Positions 4,936 to 12,019 of a DNA stretch of 12,019 nucleotides are shown here, one piece after another. Position numbers and translations under genes: made by a program. The notes beneath the pieces were generated by a model, which was not told the DNA's origin, made no database searches, and worked only from the letters and a program-made list of their open reading frames with translations. The stretch comes from Lachnospira sp. UBA4285 (lineage in GTDB: Bacteria; Bacillota; Clostridia; Lachnospirales; Lachnospiraceae): the NCBI GenBank assembly GCA_002394965.1, contig DGVL01000112.1:1-12019 (forward strand), in the 5' to 3' direction. Every line of letters begins with the position of its first letter. Within the stretch, counting starts at the first letter, position 1.

Positions 4936-6708
4936 ATGAAGACACTGACGGAGAAGATAGAAGAAAAGGTAAAACAGGCTTTTGAGGCTGCCGGGTATGA
5001 TCCGGGACTGGGGCATGTGTCGGTATCCAACCGGCCGGACCTCTGCGAGTTCCAGTGCAACGGCGCGATGGCCGGTGCGAAGAAGTATCACAAGGCGCCA
5101 TTTCTCATCGCGGACGCGGTGGCGGAAAAGCTTGCGGGCGATCCGGCGTTTGCGAAGGCGGAGAGTGTGAAGCCGGGATTTCTGAATCTCACGCTGTCTC
5201 CGGCTTTCCTGGCGCAGGAGCTGAACGAGATGGCAGGGGACGAGAAGTTCGGTTACCGGGGCGAGGACAAGCCAAGGCGGGTCGTGGTCGATTACGGCGG
5301 TGCCAACGCGGCCAAGCCGCTTCACGTGGGCCATCTGCGCTCAGCGGTCATCGGCGAGAGCATCAAGCGGATCGAGAAGTACGCCGGCAACGAGGTGACG
5401 GGCGACGTGCACCTGGGCGACTGGGGACTTCAGATGGGACTCATCATCGAGCAGCTGCGCGATTTGAAGCCGGATCTTCCGTACTTTGATCCGGAGCATA
5501 CGGGGCCGTATCCGGACGAGCCGCCATTCTCCATATCGGAGCTGGAGAAGATCTATCCGGCGGCGTCGGCGCGCGCGAAGAAAGATGCGGCGTTTGCGGC
5601 GCGGGCGCATGAGGCGACGCTGAAGCTGCAGTCGGGCGACCCGGCCTGCACGGCTATCTGGCATCACATCATGAATGTGTCCAGAAAGGATCTGAAGAAG
5701 AATTACGACAGCCTGAACGTGCACTTCGAGCTGTGGAAGGGTGAAAGCGACGTGCAGCCGATTATCCCGGGCATGGTGAAGGATCTGCAGGATCGCGGCA
5801 TCGCGCACGTAAGCGAAGGCGCGGTGGTCGTGGATGTCGCGCAGGATTCGGACAAGATCGAGATTCCGCCTTGCCTCATCCAGAAGTCGGACGGCGCTGC
5901 GCTGTACGCGACGAGTGACCTTGCGACGATTCTGGACCGGGAAGAGAAGCTGCGTCCGGACCGCTACATCTATGTGGCGGACAAGCGCCAGGCACTGCAC
6001 TTCACGCAGGTGTTCCGCACGGCCAGAAAGGCAGGATTCGTAAAGCCGGAGACAGAGCTTCTGTACGTCGGCTTCGGGACGATGAACGGAAAGGACGGAA
6101 AGCCGTTCAAGACGCGGGACGGCGGTGTGATGCGGCTTGAGAATCTGGTCGCGGACATCACCGACGCTGTGCGCCAGAAGATGGCCGGCAGCGACGATCT
6201 GCCGGAGGACGAGATGGAGGCGACGGCCCGGAAGGTCGGTCTGGCGGCCTTGAAGTACGGCGATCTCTCCAACCAGGCGTCCAAGGACTACGTGTTTGAC
6301 CCGGAGCGGTTCAGCTCCTTTGAGGGCAACACCGGCCCGTACATTCTGTATACGATTGTCCGGATCAATTCGATCCTGAAGCGCTACAGAAGCGAAGGCG
6401 GGACACTGGAGAAGGACGAGCGCCGGATCGGGGCACCGGGGTCGGAAGTCGAGAAGGATCTGGATCTGTGCCTCTCCCGCTTCCCGGAGGTGATGGAGAC
6501 GGCAAGGCAGGAGCTCGCGCCGCACCGGATCTGCCAGTTTATGTACGAGACGGCGGATGCGTTCAGCAAATTCTATACGCATGTAAAGATTCTCACAGAG
6601 CCGGATGAGGCAAGGAAGAAGAGCTATCTCTCACTGCTCACCCTTGTGCGCGATCTGCTCACCGTGTGCACGGATCTGCTCGGCATTGAGGTGCCGGAGC
6701 GGATGTGA
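4936..6708 (+). CDS. argS: Arginyl-tRNA synthetase (590 aa)
   Basis: This class I aminoacyl-tRNA synthetase attaches arginine to its tRNA. The N-terminal Add-1 domain (about 1-105) recognises the tRNA D-loop and includes the typical GHVSVSNRPDLCEFQCNGAM region. The ATP-site HIGH motif appears as HVGH (130-133) in GGANAAKPLHVGHLRSAVIG. The KMSKS position is replaced by FKTRDGG (391-397), which is typical of ArgS enzymes that lack a canonical KMSK. GNTGPYILYTIVR (464-476) opens the C-terminal DALR anticodon-binding domain, and the end EVPERM is typical of full-length ArgS. The start is set at 4936 because AAGAGG (4924-4929) lies 6 nt upstream; an ATG at 4930 is too close to it. The frame stays open to an ATG at 4873, inside the terminator leader. 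A glycosyltransferase gene follows after 22 bp and is probably cotranscribed. Confidence 0.96.
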   Translation: MKTLTEKIEEKVKQAFEAAGYDPGLGHVSVSNRPDLCEFQCNGAMAGAKKYHKAPFLIADAVAEKLAGDPAFAKAESVKPGFLNLTLSPAFLAQELNEMAGDEKFGYRGEDKPRRVVVDYGGANAAKPLHVGHLRSAVIGESIKRIEKYAGNEVTGDVHLGDWGLQMGLIIEQLRDLKPDLPYFDPEHTGPYPDEPPFSISELEKIYPAASARAKKDAAFAARAHEATLKLQSGDPACTAIWHHIMNVSRKDLKKNYDSLNVHFELWKGESDVQPIIPGMVKDLQDRGIAHVSEGAVVVDVAQDSDKIEIPPCLIQKSDGAALYATSDLATILDREEKLRPDRYIYVADKRQALHFTQVFRTARKAGFVKPETELLYVGFGTMNGKDGKPFKTRDGGVMRLENLVADITDAVRQKMAGSDDLPEDEMEATARKVGLAALKYGDLSNQASKDYVFDPERFSSFEGNTGPYILYTIVRINSILKRYRSEGGTLEKDERRIGAPGSEVEKDLDLCLSRFPEVMETARQELAPHRICQFMYETADAFSKFYTHVKILTEPDEARKKSYLSLLTLVRDLLTVCTDLLGIEVPERM

Positions 6709-6730
6709 GCGCACCAGTCAGGAGACTTGT

Positions 6731-7750
6731 ATGAAGCTGCTTTCATTTGTCATTCCTTGCTATAACTCGGCAGAGTATATGCGTCACGCGATCGAGTGTG
6801 CGCTCACGGGCGGCGAGGATGTCGAGGTCATCATCGTCGACGACGGCTCGACGAGGGACAACACGCTTGAGATCGCCAGGGAGTACGAGGAGAAGTATCC
6901 GGCGATCGTAAAGGCGATCCACAAGGAGAACGGAGGGCACGGATCAGCGGTCAACACAGGCCTTGCCCACGCGACGGGCGAGTTCTTCAAGGTTGTGGAC
7001 TCCGATGACTGGGTGGATCTGCCCAGTTACCGCCGGATTCTTGATCATCTGCGCTCGTTCGTGGAGGCGCAGGACGAGCCGGACATGCTGATTTCGAACT
7101 TCGTCTACGAGAAGGTCGGGGCGCCGCGCCGAAAGGTGGTGCACTACGAGAACGTGATGCCGGTGGGAAAGATGATCACATGGGATGAGGTCGGGCACTT
7201 CCGCATCGATCAGTACATCCTGATGCACAGCGTGATCTACCGCACGCAGCTGCTGCGCGACTGTCACCTGCAGCTGCCGGAGCACACGTTCTATGTGGAC
7301 AATATCTTCGTGTTCGAGCCGCTGCCGTTCGTGAAAAAGATTTACTACCTGAACGTGAACTTCTACCGGTATTTCATCGGCCGCAGCGACCAGTCGGTCA
7401 ACGAGAAGAATATGATAGCGCGCATCGACCAGCAGCTGTTCGTGACGCGCACGATGATCGACTATTACCTGGCCGCGCAGATCCCCTCGAAGTGCTGTGC
7501 CTCGTACATGGTCAAGTATCTGCGGATCATGATGGAGATATCGTCGATCTTCCTGATACTTGACGGCTCGCCGGAGGCGCTGAAGAAAAAGGATGACCTG
7601 TGGAAGTATCTGCATGACGCCAGCTTAGGTCTCTTTATGGCGATCCGCGCGTCTGCGCTCGGGTGCTTCGTCAACATCCCGGGAAAGGGCGGCCGGAAGA
7701 TCAGCACCTGGGGCTACAAAGCTGCCAACCACTTCTTCGGATTCAACTGA
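6731..7750 (+). CDS. Family 2 glycosyltransferase (339 aa)
   Basis: This is a GT-A fold, inverting sugar transferase likely to act at the cytosolic membrane face on a cell-surface glycan or a lipid-linked sugar. The N-terminus LSFVIPCYNSAEYM (4-17) and VEVIIVDDGS (31-40) form the nucleotide-binding part, GGHGSAVNTGLAHATGEFFK (68-87) is the usual GT2 middle motif, and DSDDW (90-94) supplies the metal-binding DxD. The rest (100-339) is the variable acceptor domain. It is rich in aromatic residues, with a moderately hydrophobic stretch near 260-280 but no clear membrane helix. The ATG at 6731 has AGGAG 6 nt upstream; upstream in-frame codons overlap argS and are not used. The donor and acceptor cannot be told from sequence. 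The link to argS looks like simple cotranscription. A strong terminator follows the gene. Confidence 0.9.
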   Translation: MKLLSFVIPCYNSAEYMRHAIECALTGGEDVEVIIVDDGSTRDNTLEIAREYEEKYPAIVKAIHKENGGHGSAVNTGLAHATGEFFKVVDSDDWVDLPSYRRILDHLRSFVEAQDEPDMLISNFVYEKVGAPRRKVVHYENVMPVGKMITWDEVGHFRIDQYILMHSVIYRTQLLRDCHLQLPEHTFYVDNIFVFEPLPFVKKIYYLNVNFYRYFIGRSDQSVNEKNMIARIDQQLFVTRTMIDYYLAAQIPSKCCASYMVKYLRIMMEISSIFLILDGSPEALKKKDDLWKYLHDASLGLFMAIRASALGCFVNIPGKGGRKISTWGYKAANHFFGFN

Positions 7751-7766
7751 TGATACCCGTATAAGA

Positions 7767-7810
7767 AAGCCGCCGGTTCCTCCTTGTCAGGAGGCCGGCG
7801 GCTTATTTTG
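7767..7810. terminator. Strong bidirectional terminator between convergent genes
   Basis: AAGCCGCCGG (7767-7776) pairs perfectly with CCGGCGGCTT (7795-7804), and the inner CCTCC/GGAGG extends the stem. The plus strand follows with ATTTTG. The minus strand gives a weaker TCTTAT run, so it may end both the glycosyltransferase and the esterase transcripts. Confidence 0.9.
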
Positions 7811-7827
7811 CGTAGCGATCAGCAGTT

Positions 7828-9597
7828 TCAGCCGACCGGATGGATTTCCGCGTCGCGCGGCAGTGCCTGCCCGGACGTGCCGAGAAGCTCCATGACCCGG
7901 GCGAGCCCTGCGTACACGTCGCCGCGGGTGACAGGGGCATCAGGCTGCACGCCCGGTGGCAGAACGCCGTCTGAGAGTGCCCTGGCGAATGCCGCGTCCA
8001 GGCTCACCCCGGCGCGCAGCTGGACATTGACCATGCCGCGCTCGGCAAAGGAGGCGAACTCTGCGCAGGTGAGCGGTGCGTCCGGGCGGAAGAGGTCAGC
8101 GGTTACGGTTTCCGGATCGATGAGATCTTCGTTCAGGCACGCCTGAACATAGGAAGAGTCCCACTCATAGCGGCCAAGATCCGTGAAATGGCCCTCGTAG
8201 GGGCGAACGCCGGAGAGGCGCAGCGCCTTGAACAGGACCATCAGAAACTGCGCACGGGGGAGCGTGTCACCCGGGTGCAGGTGCATGACGCAGGGGTCGA
8301 GCAGCCCGCCGCGGAAAGCTTTCTCAATTCCGGCGCGTTGCGAACAGCCGCTGATGTCAACATACGGAAGATCGATGTCAAACATACCCGGCCCTGCCGG
8401 CTCCTCCGGGAGCTCTTTTGTGTCCGCGTCTGGCGAGAAGACTTCCGGCGTGTCAGCCCCGAGAAGCTTCGCGGCCGGCTGGATATTCTGACGCCGGATC
8501 TCCTCTGCGACGATTCCCGCGATGCGGCATCCGCCGTACTCGTTGGTGTGGGTGCCGTCATTGAAGTAGTCATGAACAGCATCTCCGAGGCGGCACCACA
8601 GCCGGAAGGTCCGATCGTGCAGGTCGATGAAGGGAACCTGAAGCTCCTGCGCTGCCTGACCTGCCGCCAGCGCGTGAAGTGCGAGAAGAGAATACGGTTT
8701 TTTGGTGTCCGGGTCCGTCTCCGGGATACGGCTGATCGGGGAACAGATGACTGGAAAGGCATTTCTTTCCCGGATCTTTTTCACGTACCAGCGCAGGTTG
8801 TTAATGTATCCCCCAAAGGCTGCGAGATTGCGGCGCTTCTGGTCATTGTGACCGAACTGGATGAGAACCATGTCGCCGGGGCGCAGGTACTGCCAGAGAA
8901 TATCCCAGTGTCCGTCGTCCCGGAAACAGTTTGTTGTCATGCCACTGTGGGCAAAGTTGCATATGGCAGCGGACGGGAAGTACTGGGCCAGGTCCTGCGC
9001 CCAGCCGTTTCCGCAGCCGTACGGGTAGTACGGCGCCGGTGCGTTCTGATCGGTGACCGTTGAGTCACCGGCAATATAGAGAACGGGCACATCGGCTCTC
9101 TCTATATATATCCGGGAGAGGCCGGCGTTTTCACCGGTCACGCTGATGTATACAGCGGCCTCACTGTCCGGCGTGGCAGTGAGGGCCGGGATGTACGGGG
9201 TCACGTTCACGAAAAACTCCCGGGAGAAGTTCGCTCCCGCCGGCACGCATATCCCACGCCATATCAGATTCCGCCTCCCGGCAAAGAGGCTCATGTTCTG
9301 TACAGCGTCGCCGGCGTCCAGTTCCACGCGCACCCGGTACGTTCCGAAGTCCGGGACGTCAGCCTTGAATACGGCGACATTCCTCGGAGAGGTCACAAAG
9401 ACGCCCTGATGGGAGGCGCACACAGAATCCGCGAGGCCCGTCATGCAGGAGCGGCGCAGATTCCACCCGCCGGCGCGAAGCGCCCTGGCTGCGTCTGTTT
9501 TTCCTTCTATATGCAGCAGATCGACAAAGCCGAATCCTTTTTCCTGGCAGTACATAGGGACACTGCCGTCTGTTAGAGAGTACGTGACATGGTACAT
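7828..9597 (-). CDS. SGNH/GDSL rhamnogalacturonan acetylesterase-like protein with SLH-like repeats (589 aa)
   Basis: This is a predicted carbohydrate esterase (CE12 type) that removes acetyl groups from rhamnogalacturonan or a related glycan. Residues 1-170 form a beta-rich domain like the N-terminal galactose-binding-like part of YxiM-type esterases. The SGNH core follows: GDSTVTDQ (177-184, nucleophile Ser179), NFAHSG (214-219, Gly219), GHND (249-252, Asn251), and NDGTHTNEYGG (346-356, Asp347 and His350). These complete the catalytic residues. Residues about 430-575 contain two or three S-layer-homology-like segments, for example the parts around FTDLGRYEWDSSYV and FRPDAPLTCAEFASFAER. No signal peptide is present, so the protein looks cytosolic despite the SLH-like tail. 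The ATG at 9597 is preceded by AAAGGA at a longish 13 nt and a promoter at 9643-9672. A TTG at 9672 would extend the frame by 25 codons but lies in the -35 element. Confidence 0.88.
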   Translation of the reverse strand: MYHVTYSLTDGSVPMYCQEKGFGFVDLLHIEGKTDAARALRAGGWNLRRSCMTGLADSVCASHQGVFVTSPRNVAVFKADVPDFGTYRVRVELDAGDAVQNMSLFAGRRNLIWRGICVPAGANFSREFFVNVTPYIPALTATPDSEAAVYISVTGENAGLSRIYIERADVPVLYIAGDSTVTDQNAPAPYYPYGCGNGWAQDLAQYFPSAAICNFAHSGMTTNCFRDDGHWDILWQYLRPGDMVLIQFGHNDQKRRNLAAFGGYINNLRWYVKKIRERNAFPVICSPISRIPETDPDTKKPYSLLALHALAAGQAAQELQVPFIDLHDRTFRLWCRLGDAVHDYFNDGTHTNEYGGCRIAGIVAEEIRRQNIQPAAKLLGADTPEVFSPDADTKELPEEPAGPGMFDIDLPYVDISGCSQRAGIEKAFRGGLLDPCVMHLHPGDTLPRAQFLMVLFKALRLSGVRPYEGHFTDLGRYEWDSSYVQACLNEDLIDPETVTADLFRPDAPLTCAEFASFAERGMVNVQLRAGVSLDAAFARALSDGVLPPGVQPDAPVTRGDVYAGLARVMELLGTSGQALPRDAEIHPVG

Positions 9598-9642
9598 TGG
9601 CTGTATAGGGTCCTTTCCGGTACATGTATTCAAACGCTCCCT

Positions 9643-9672
9643 ATCATAGCGCCGGCGGGCCGGGTATAGCAA
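9643..9672 (-). promoter_or_regulatory. Esterase promoter, -35 TTGCTA / -10 TATGAT
   Basis: On the minus strand, TTGCTA (9672-9667), an 18-bp GC-rich spacer and TATGAT (9648-9643) give a plausible vegetative promoter. A start near 9636 would give a leader of about 40 nt to the ATG at 9597. The spacer is unusually GC-rich and contains GGCCCGCCGGC, which could be an operator, but no regulator is known. Confidence 0.5.
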
Positions 9673-9742
9673 GCGGAAAAGAGAGGCCGCGAGGCCAGGC
9701 GGGCAGCACAGACGCAGGGCAGCCTTACAGAAGCAGGAACTC

Positions 9743-9771
9743 TCGACAATCCACCCTGAAAGAGAGATAAT
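9743..9771 (+). promoter_or_regulatory. pyrC promoter, -35 TCGACA / -10 GATAAT
   Basis: TCGACA (9743-9748), a 17-bp spacer and GATAAT (9766-9771) each differ from consensus by one base. Transcription would start near 9778, leaving a leader of about 74 nt before pyrC. No PyrR-type RNA binding loop or intrinsic terminator was seen in the leader. The divergent esterase promoter is about 70 bp away. Confidence 0.6.
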
Positions 9772-9796
9772 ACATCAAAACAGTGCTAAAGGCTGA

Positions 9797-9838
9797 ATGT
9801 GCGCTGCGCCTGTGCAAAGACAGCTCGATGAACTTTAA
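9797..9838 (+). CDS. Possible leader ORF upstream of pyrC (13 aa)
   Basis: ATG at 9797 encodes MCAAPVQRQLDEL and ends in TAA at 9836-9838. The stop overlaps the AAAGGAGG ribosome binding site of pyrC. AAAGG (9788-9792) lies 4 nt before the ATG. The spacing would let a ribosome finishing the leader affect initiation at pyrC. Such short frames arise by chance, so this is a candidate only. Confidence 0.25.
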   Translation: MCAAPVQRQLDEL

Positions 9839-9851
9839 AGGAGGAGCATTC

Positions 9852-11177
9852 ATGAAACTACTGATCCGCGGCGGACGGGTTCTGGATCCGGCGTCCGGGA
9901 CCGATGGTGTCCGGGATATTCTGACGGAAAATGGTGTAATCCGGGAAGTAGGAGAAAATCTCGCGGCAGATGCGGACACATGTATCGATGCCTCCGGCAG
10001 ATGGGTACTCCCGGGCCTCATCGATCTGCATGTGCATTTCCGGGATCCCGGGTTTACCGATAAGGAGACAATACGAACCGGTGCGAGGGCAGCGGCGCGG
10101 GGCGGCTTCACGACGGTGTGCCAGATGCCGAACACCCGGCCGGTAGTCGACAGCGCCGATGCTGTCCGGGACGTGATACAGAGGGCGAAGGAGTGCACGT
10201 ATATCCATGTGCTTCCGATCGCGGCGATAACGGCCGGTCAGGACGGCGAGTACATCACGGACTTCGCGGGGCTCAAGGCGGCGGGAGCTGTTGCGGTCAG
10301 TGAGGACGGGAAGAGCGTGATGAATGCGCGCGTGGCCAGGCAGGCCATGCGCCTTGCGGCGCTCACGGATATTCCGGTGTTCGCCCACTGCGAGGACATC
10401 AATCTCCGGGCGCACGGTGTCATGAACGCAGGCGCGCACGCTAAGTCGCTGGGATTGTACGGGATTCTGAATGCGGTTGAAGACATCATCGCTGCCAGGG
10501 ACATTCTTCTGGCAGGTGACACGGGGTGCCGCCTGCATCTGTGCCACTGCTCGACGCAGGACACGGTACGCTTCGTGAAGGCGGCCAGAGAACAGGGACT
10601 TCCGGTGAGCGCGGAGGTGACGCCGCATCATTTCACACTGGATGAGACGGCCGTTGACGGGACGGATGCCAACTTCAAGATGAATCCGCCTCTGAGAGCC
10701 AGACGCGATGTGGATGCGCTGAAGGCGGGGCTGGCAGACGGTACCATGGAGGTCATCTCGACCGATCACGCGCCGCACACGCAGGCGGAGAAGAGTCTGC
10801 CATTTGCGCAGGCGCCGTTTGGCATCGTGGGACTGGAGACAAGCGTCGGCCTCACGATGACAGAACTGGTGCATACCGGTGTGATCAGCCCGATGCAGAT
10901 GGCAGAGAAGATGAGTTACAATCCGGCCAGGATCATAAAGAGTCAGCGCGGGACACTGCTGCCGGGAAGGGCAGCAGACATCACGATCATCGACCCGGAC
11001 GCAGAGTGGACCGTGAATCCGCGGCTTTTTGCCTCCAAGGGCAGGAACACGCCCTTTGCCGGCCGGAAGCTGACAGGGCGCACGGTGCTGACCATTGCGG
11101 ACGGCCGCATCGTGTACGAGTACCGGGACGGCTCGGAGACGCTGATCGACAAGGACGTCAGACATCTGGATGCGTGA
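9852..11177 (+). CDS. pyrC: Dihydroorotase, class I PyrC (441 aa)
   Basis: This amidohydrolase interconverts N-carbamoyl-aspartate and dihydroorotate, the third step of UMP synthesis. Metal and substrate motifs are complete: DLHVHFRDPG (58-67; ligands His60 and His62, substrate Arg64), MPNTRP with Asn94, SEDGK (150-154; bridging Asp152 in place of the carboxylated lysine used by class II enzymes), FAHCED with His179, LCHCST with His232, and STDHAPH (303-309; catalytic Asp305). The length and the C-terminal beta-sandwich strands (ADITIIDPDAEWTV) fit class I dihydroorotase, not the shorter E. coli type. A very strong ribosome binding site, AAAGGAGG (9837-9844), sits 7 nt before the ATG and fixes the start. 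pyrF follows after 10 bp, so the two are cotranscribed. The neighbouring enzymes pyrB/pyrI, pyrK, pyrD and pyrE are not in the window. Confidence 0.95.
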   Translation: MKLLIRGGRVLDPASGTDGVRDILTENGVIREVGENLAADADTCIDASGRWVLPGLIDLHVHFRDPGFTDKETIRTGARAAARGGFTTVCQMPNTRPVVDSADAVRDVIQRAKECTYIHVLPIAAITAGQDGEYITDFAGLKAAGAVAVSEDGKSVMNARVARQAMRLAALTDIPVFAHCEDINLRAHGVMNAGAHAKSLGLYGILNAVEDIIAARDILLAGDTGCRLHLCHCSTQDTVRFVKAAREQGLPVSAEVTPHHFTLDETAVDGTDANFKMNPPLRARRDVDALKAGLADGTMEVISTDHAPHTQAEKSLPFAQAPFGIVGLETSVGLTMTELVHTGVISPMQMAEKMSYNPARIIKSQRGTLLPGRAADITIIDPDAEWTVNPRLFASKGRNTPFAGRKLTGRTVLTIADGRIVYEYRDGSETLIDKDVRHLDA

Positions 11178-11187
11178 GGGAGACGGC

Positions 11188-12019
11188 ATGACAATCGACA
11201 GACTTGCAGAAGAGATAATGAAGAAGAACGCGCCGGTGGTGGTCGGACTGGATCCGAACCTGGCGTTCATTCCGGAATGTATTAAAAGAAAAGCCTTCTC
11301 GGAGTTCGGAGAGTCCCCGGAGGGCGCCGCGGAGGCGGTGTGGCAGTTCAACAAGGCAATCGTGGACGCCACGGCAGATCTTATCCCGGCCGTAAAGCCG
11401 CAGATCGCAATGTATGAGCAGTTCGGCATCCCGGGGCTGGAGGTCTTCCGGCGCACCACACAGTACTGCCAGAGCAAGGGGCTTCTTGTCATCGGGGACG
11501 TGAAGCGCGGCGACATCGGTTCCACGTCGGCGGCGTATGCGGCGGCGCATCTGGGAAAGGTCACCATCGGCACCCGGACGTTTGCGCCCTTTGACGAGGA
11601 CTTTGCAACGGTCAATCCGTATCTGGGCAGCGACGGCGTGAAGCCGTTCACAGACGTGTGCGGGCAGTGTGGCAAGGGGATCTTTGTGCTTGTCAAGACT
11701 TCCAATCCGTCAAGCGGCGAGTTCCAGGACCGCGAGGTGAGCGGCCGCCCGCTCTATGAGCTCGTCGGTCAGAAGGTGAGCGAGTGGGGAGCGGATCTCA
11801 TCGGCAGCTGCGGATACTCCGCCGTGGGCGCCGTCGTCGGGGCGACATATCCAGAGATGGGCCGTGTCCTGCGCGCCATCATGCCGAAGGCGTTCATCCT
11901 CGTGCCGGGATACGGCGCGCAGGGCGGCAGCGGAAAGGATCTGGTTCCTTTCTTCGACGCGGACGGCCTCGGTGCTGTCGTCAATTCTTCAAGAGGCATC
12001 ATCGCGGCCTGGAAGAAGG
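11188..12019 (+). CDS. pyrF: Orotidine 5'-phosphate decarboxylase, type 2 (cut by window edge)
   Basis: This enzyme decarboxylates OMP to UMP, the last step of pyrimidine synthesis. The open frame runs from ATG at 11188 to the window end (277 codons) without a stop, so the 3' end is missing. Family members are roughly 300 residues long, so only the C-terminal tail should be lost. The barrel active site is visible: GLDPNL (20-25, Asp22), Lys70 in PAVKPQIAMYEQFG, and DVKRGDIGST (104-113) with Asp104, Lys106 and Asp109. The phosphate loop is within PGYGAQGGSGKD, and SSRGIIAAW follows near the end. These are signatures of the longer OMP decarboxylase subfamily, like Mycobacterium and UMP-synthase-like bacterial PyrF, not the E. 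coli type. GAGGGAGA (11176-11183) lies 4 nt before the ATG and overlaps the end of pyrC. Confidence 0.95.
   Translation, partial: MTIDRLAEEIMKKNAPVVVGLDPNLAFIPECIKRKAFSEFGESPEGAAEAVWQFNKAIVDATADLIPAVKPQIAMYEQFGIPGLEVFRRTTQYCQSKGLLVIGDVKRGDIGSTSAAYAAAHLGKVTIGTRTFAPFDEDFATVNPYLGSDGVKPFTDVCGQCGKGIFVLVKTSNPSSGEFQDREVSGRPLYELVGQKVSEWGADLIGSCGYSAVGAVVGATYPEMGRVLRAIMPKAFILVPGYGAQGGSGKDLVPFFDADGLGAVVNSSRGIIAAWKK

Noticed and set aside
5341..6582. 413-codon open frame on the minus strand inside argS
   Set aside because: It is a shadow of argS, Leu/Arg/His-rich, without a start signal or domain.
8188..9063. 291-codon plus-strand open frame inside the esterase gene
   Set aside because: It is a shadow of the SGNH esterase, which carries all catalytic motifs on the minus strand.
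9858..11705. 615-codon open frame on the minus strand across pyrC and pyrF
   Set aside because: It spans two clear enzyme genes with complete active-site motifs on the plus strand. Its length reflects high GC and few stops in the shadow frame.

Overview
The window looks like part of the chromosome of a GC-rich gut-type clostridial Firmicute, most likely a Lachnospiraceae relative. This rests on the style of the proteins (clostridial GuaB, ArgS, class I dihydroorotase and type 2 OMP decarboxylase, a protein resembling the DUF6106 family) and on strong AGGAGG-type ribosome binding sites. The genus cannot be fixed from the sequence alone.

Layout. Positions 1-2218 are the trailer-side part of a long CRISPR array with type I-E features: 28-nt repeats (29 if the next, PAM-related base is counted), 33-nt intervals, a fixed 61-bp period, 36 spacers visible, and a decayed last repeat at 2191-2218. 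The left window edge cuts the array, so the leader and any cas genes lie outside. The array is mosaic. A block of nine repeats with a changed loop base (starts 1337 to 1825) sits between consensus repeats, and one spacer occurs twice, exactly four units apart. Positions 2219-2636 hold a 281-bp non-coding stretch with a strong extended -10 site, a possible 48-codon remnant, and a credible 23-residue hydrophobic small protein. Next comes a two-helix membrane protein of unknown function (2637-3140) with its own promoter and terminator.

Housekeeping genes follow on the plus strand: guaB (IMP dehydrogenase, GTP synthesis), then argS (arginyl-tRNA synthetase) closely followed by a family 2 glycosyltransferase. 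A textbook promoter and then an intrinsic terminator lie between guaB and argS, with the terminator only about 27 nt before the argS start. A strong terminator at 7767-7810 separates the glycosyltransferase from a convergent minus-strand gene. That gene encodes an SGNH/GDSL esterase of the rhamnogalacturonan acetylesterase type with S-layer-homology-like repeats at its C-terminus but no signal peptide. Divergent from it, pyrC and pyrF (the latter cut by the right edge) form the start of a pyrimidine synthesis operon.

Themes. guaB, pyrC and pyrF link the window to nucleotide synthesis, and the esterase suggests use of acetylated plant pectin side chains. No new defence system is visible beyond the array. 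The most informative signals are the strictly pyrimidine base after every repeat (36 of 36), the recombination scar in the array, the terminator in front of argS, and the small membrane peptide next to the array trailer.
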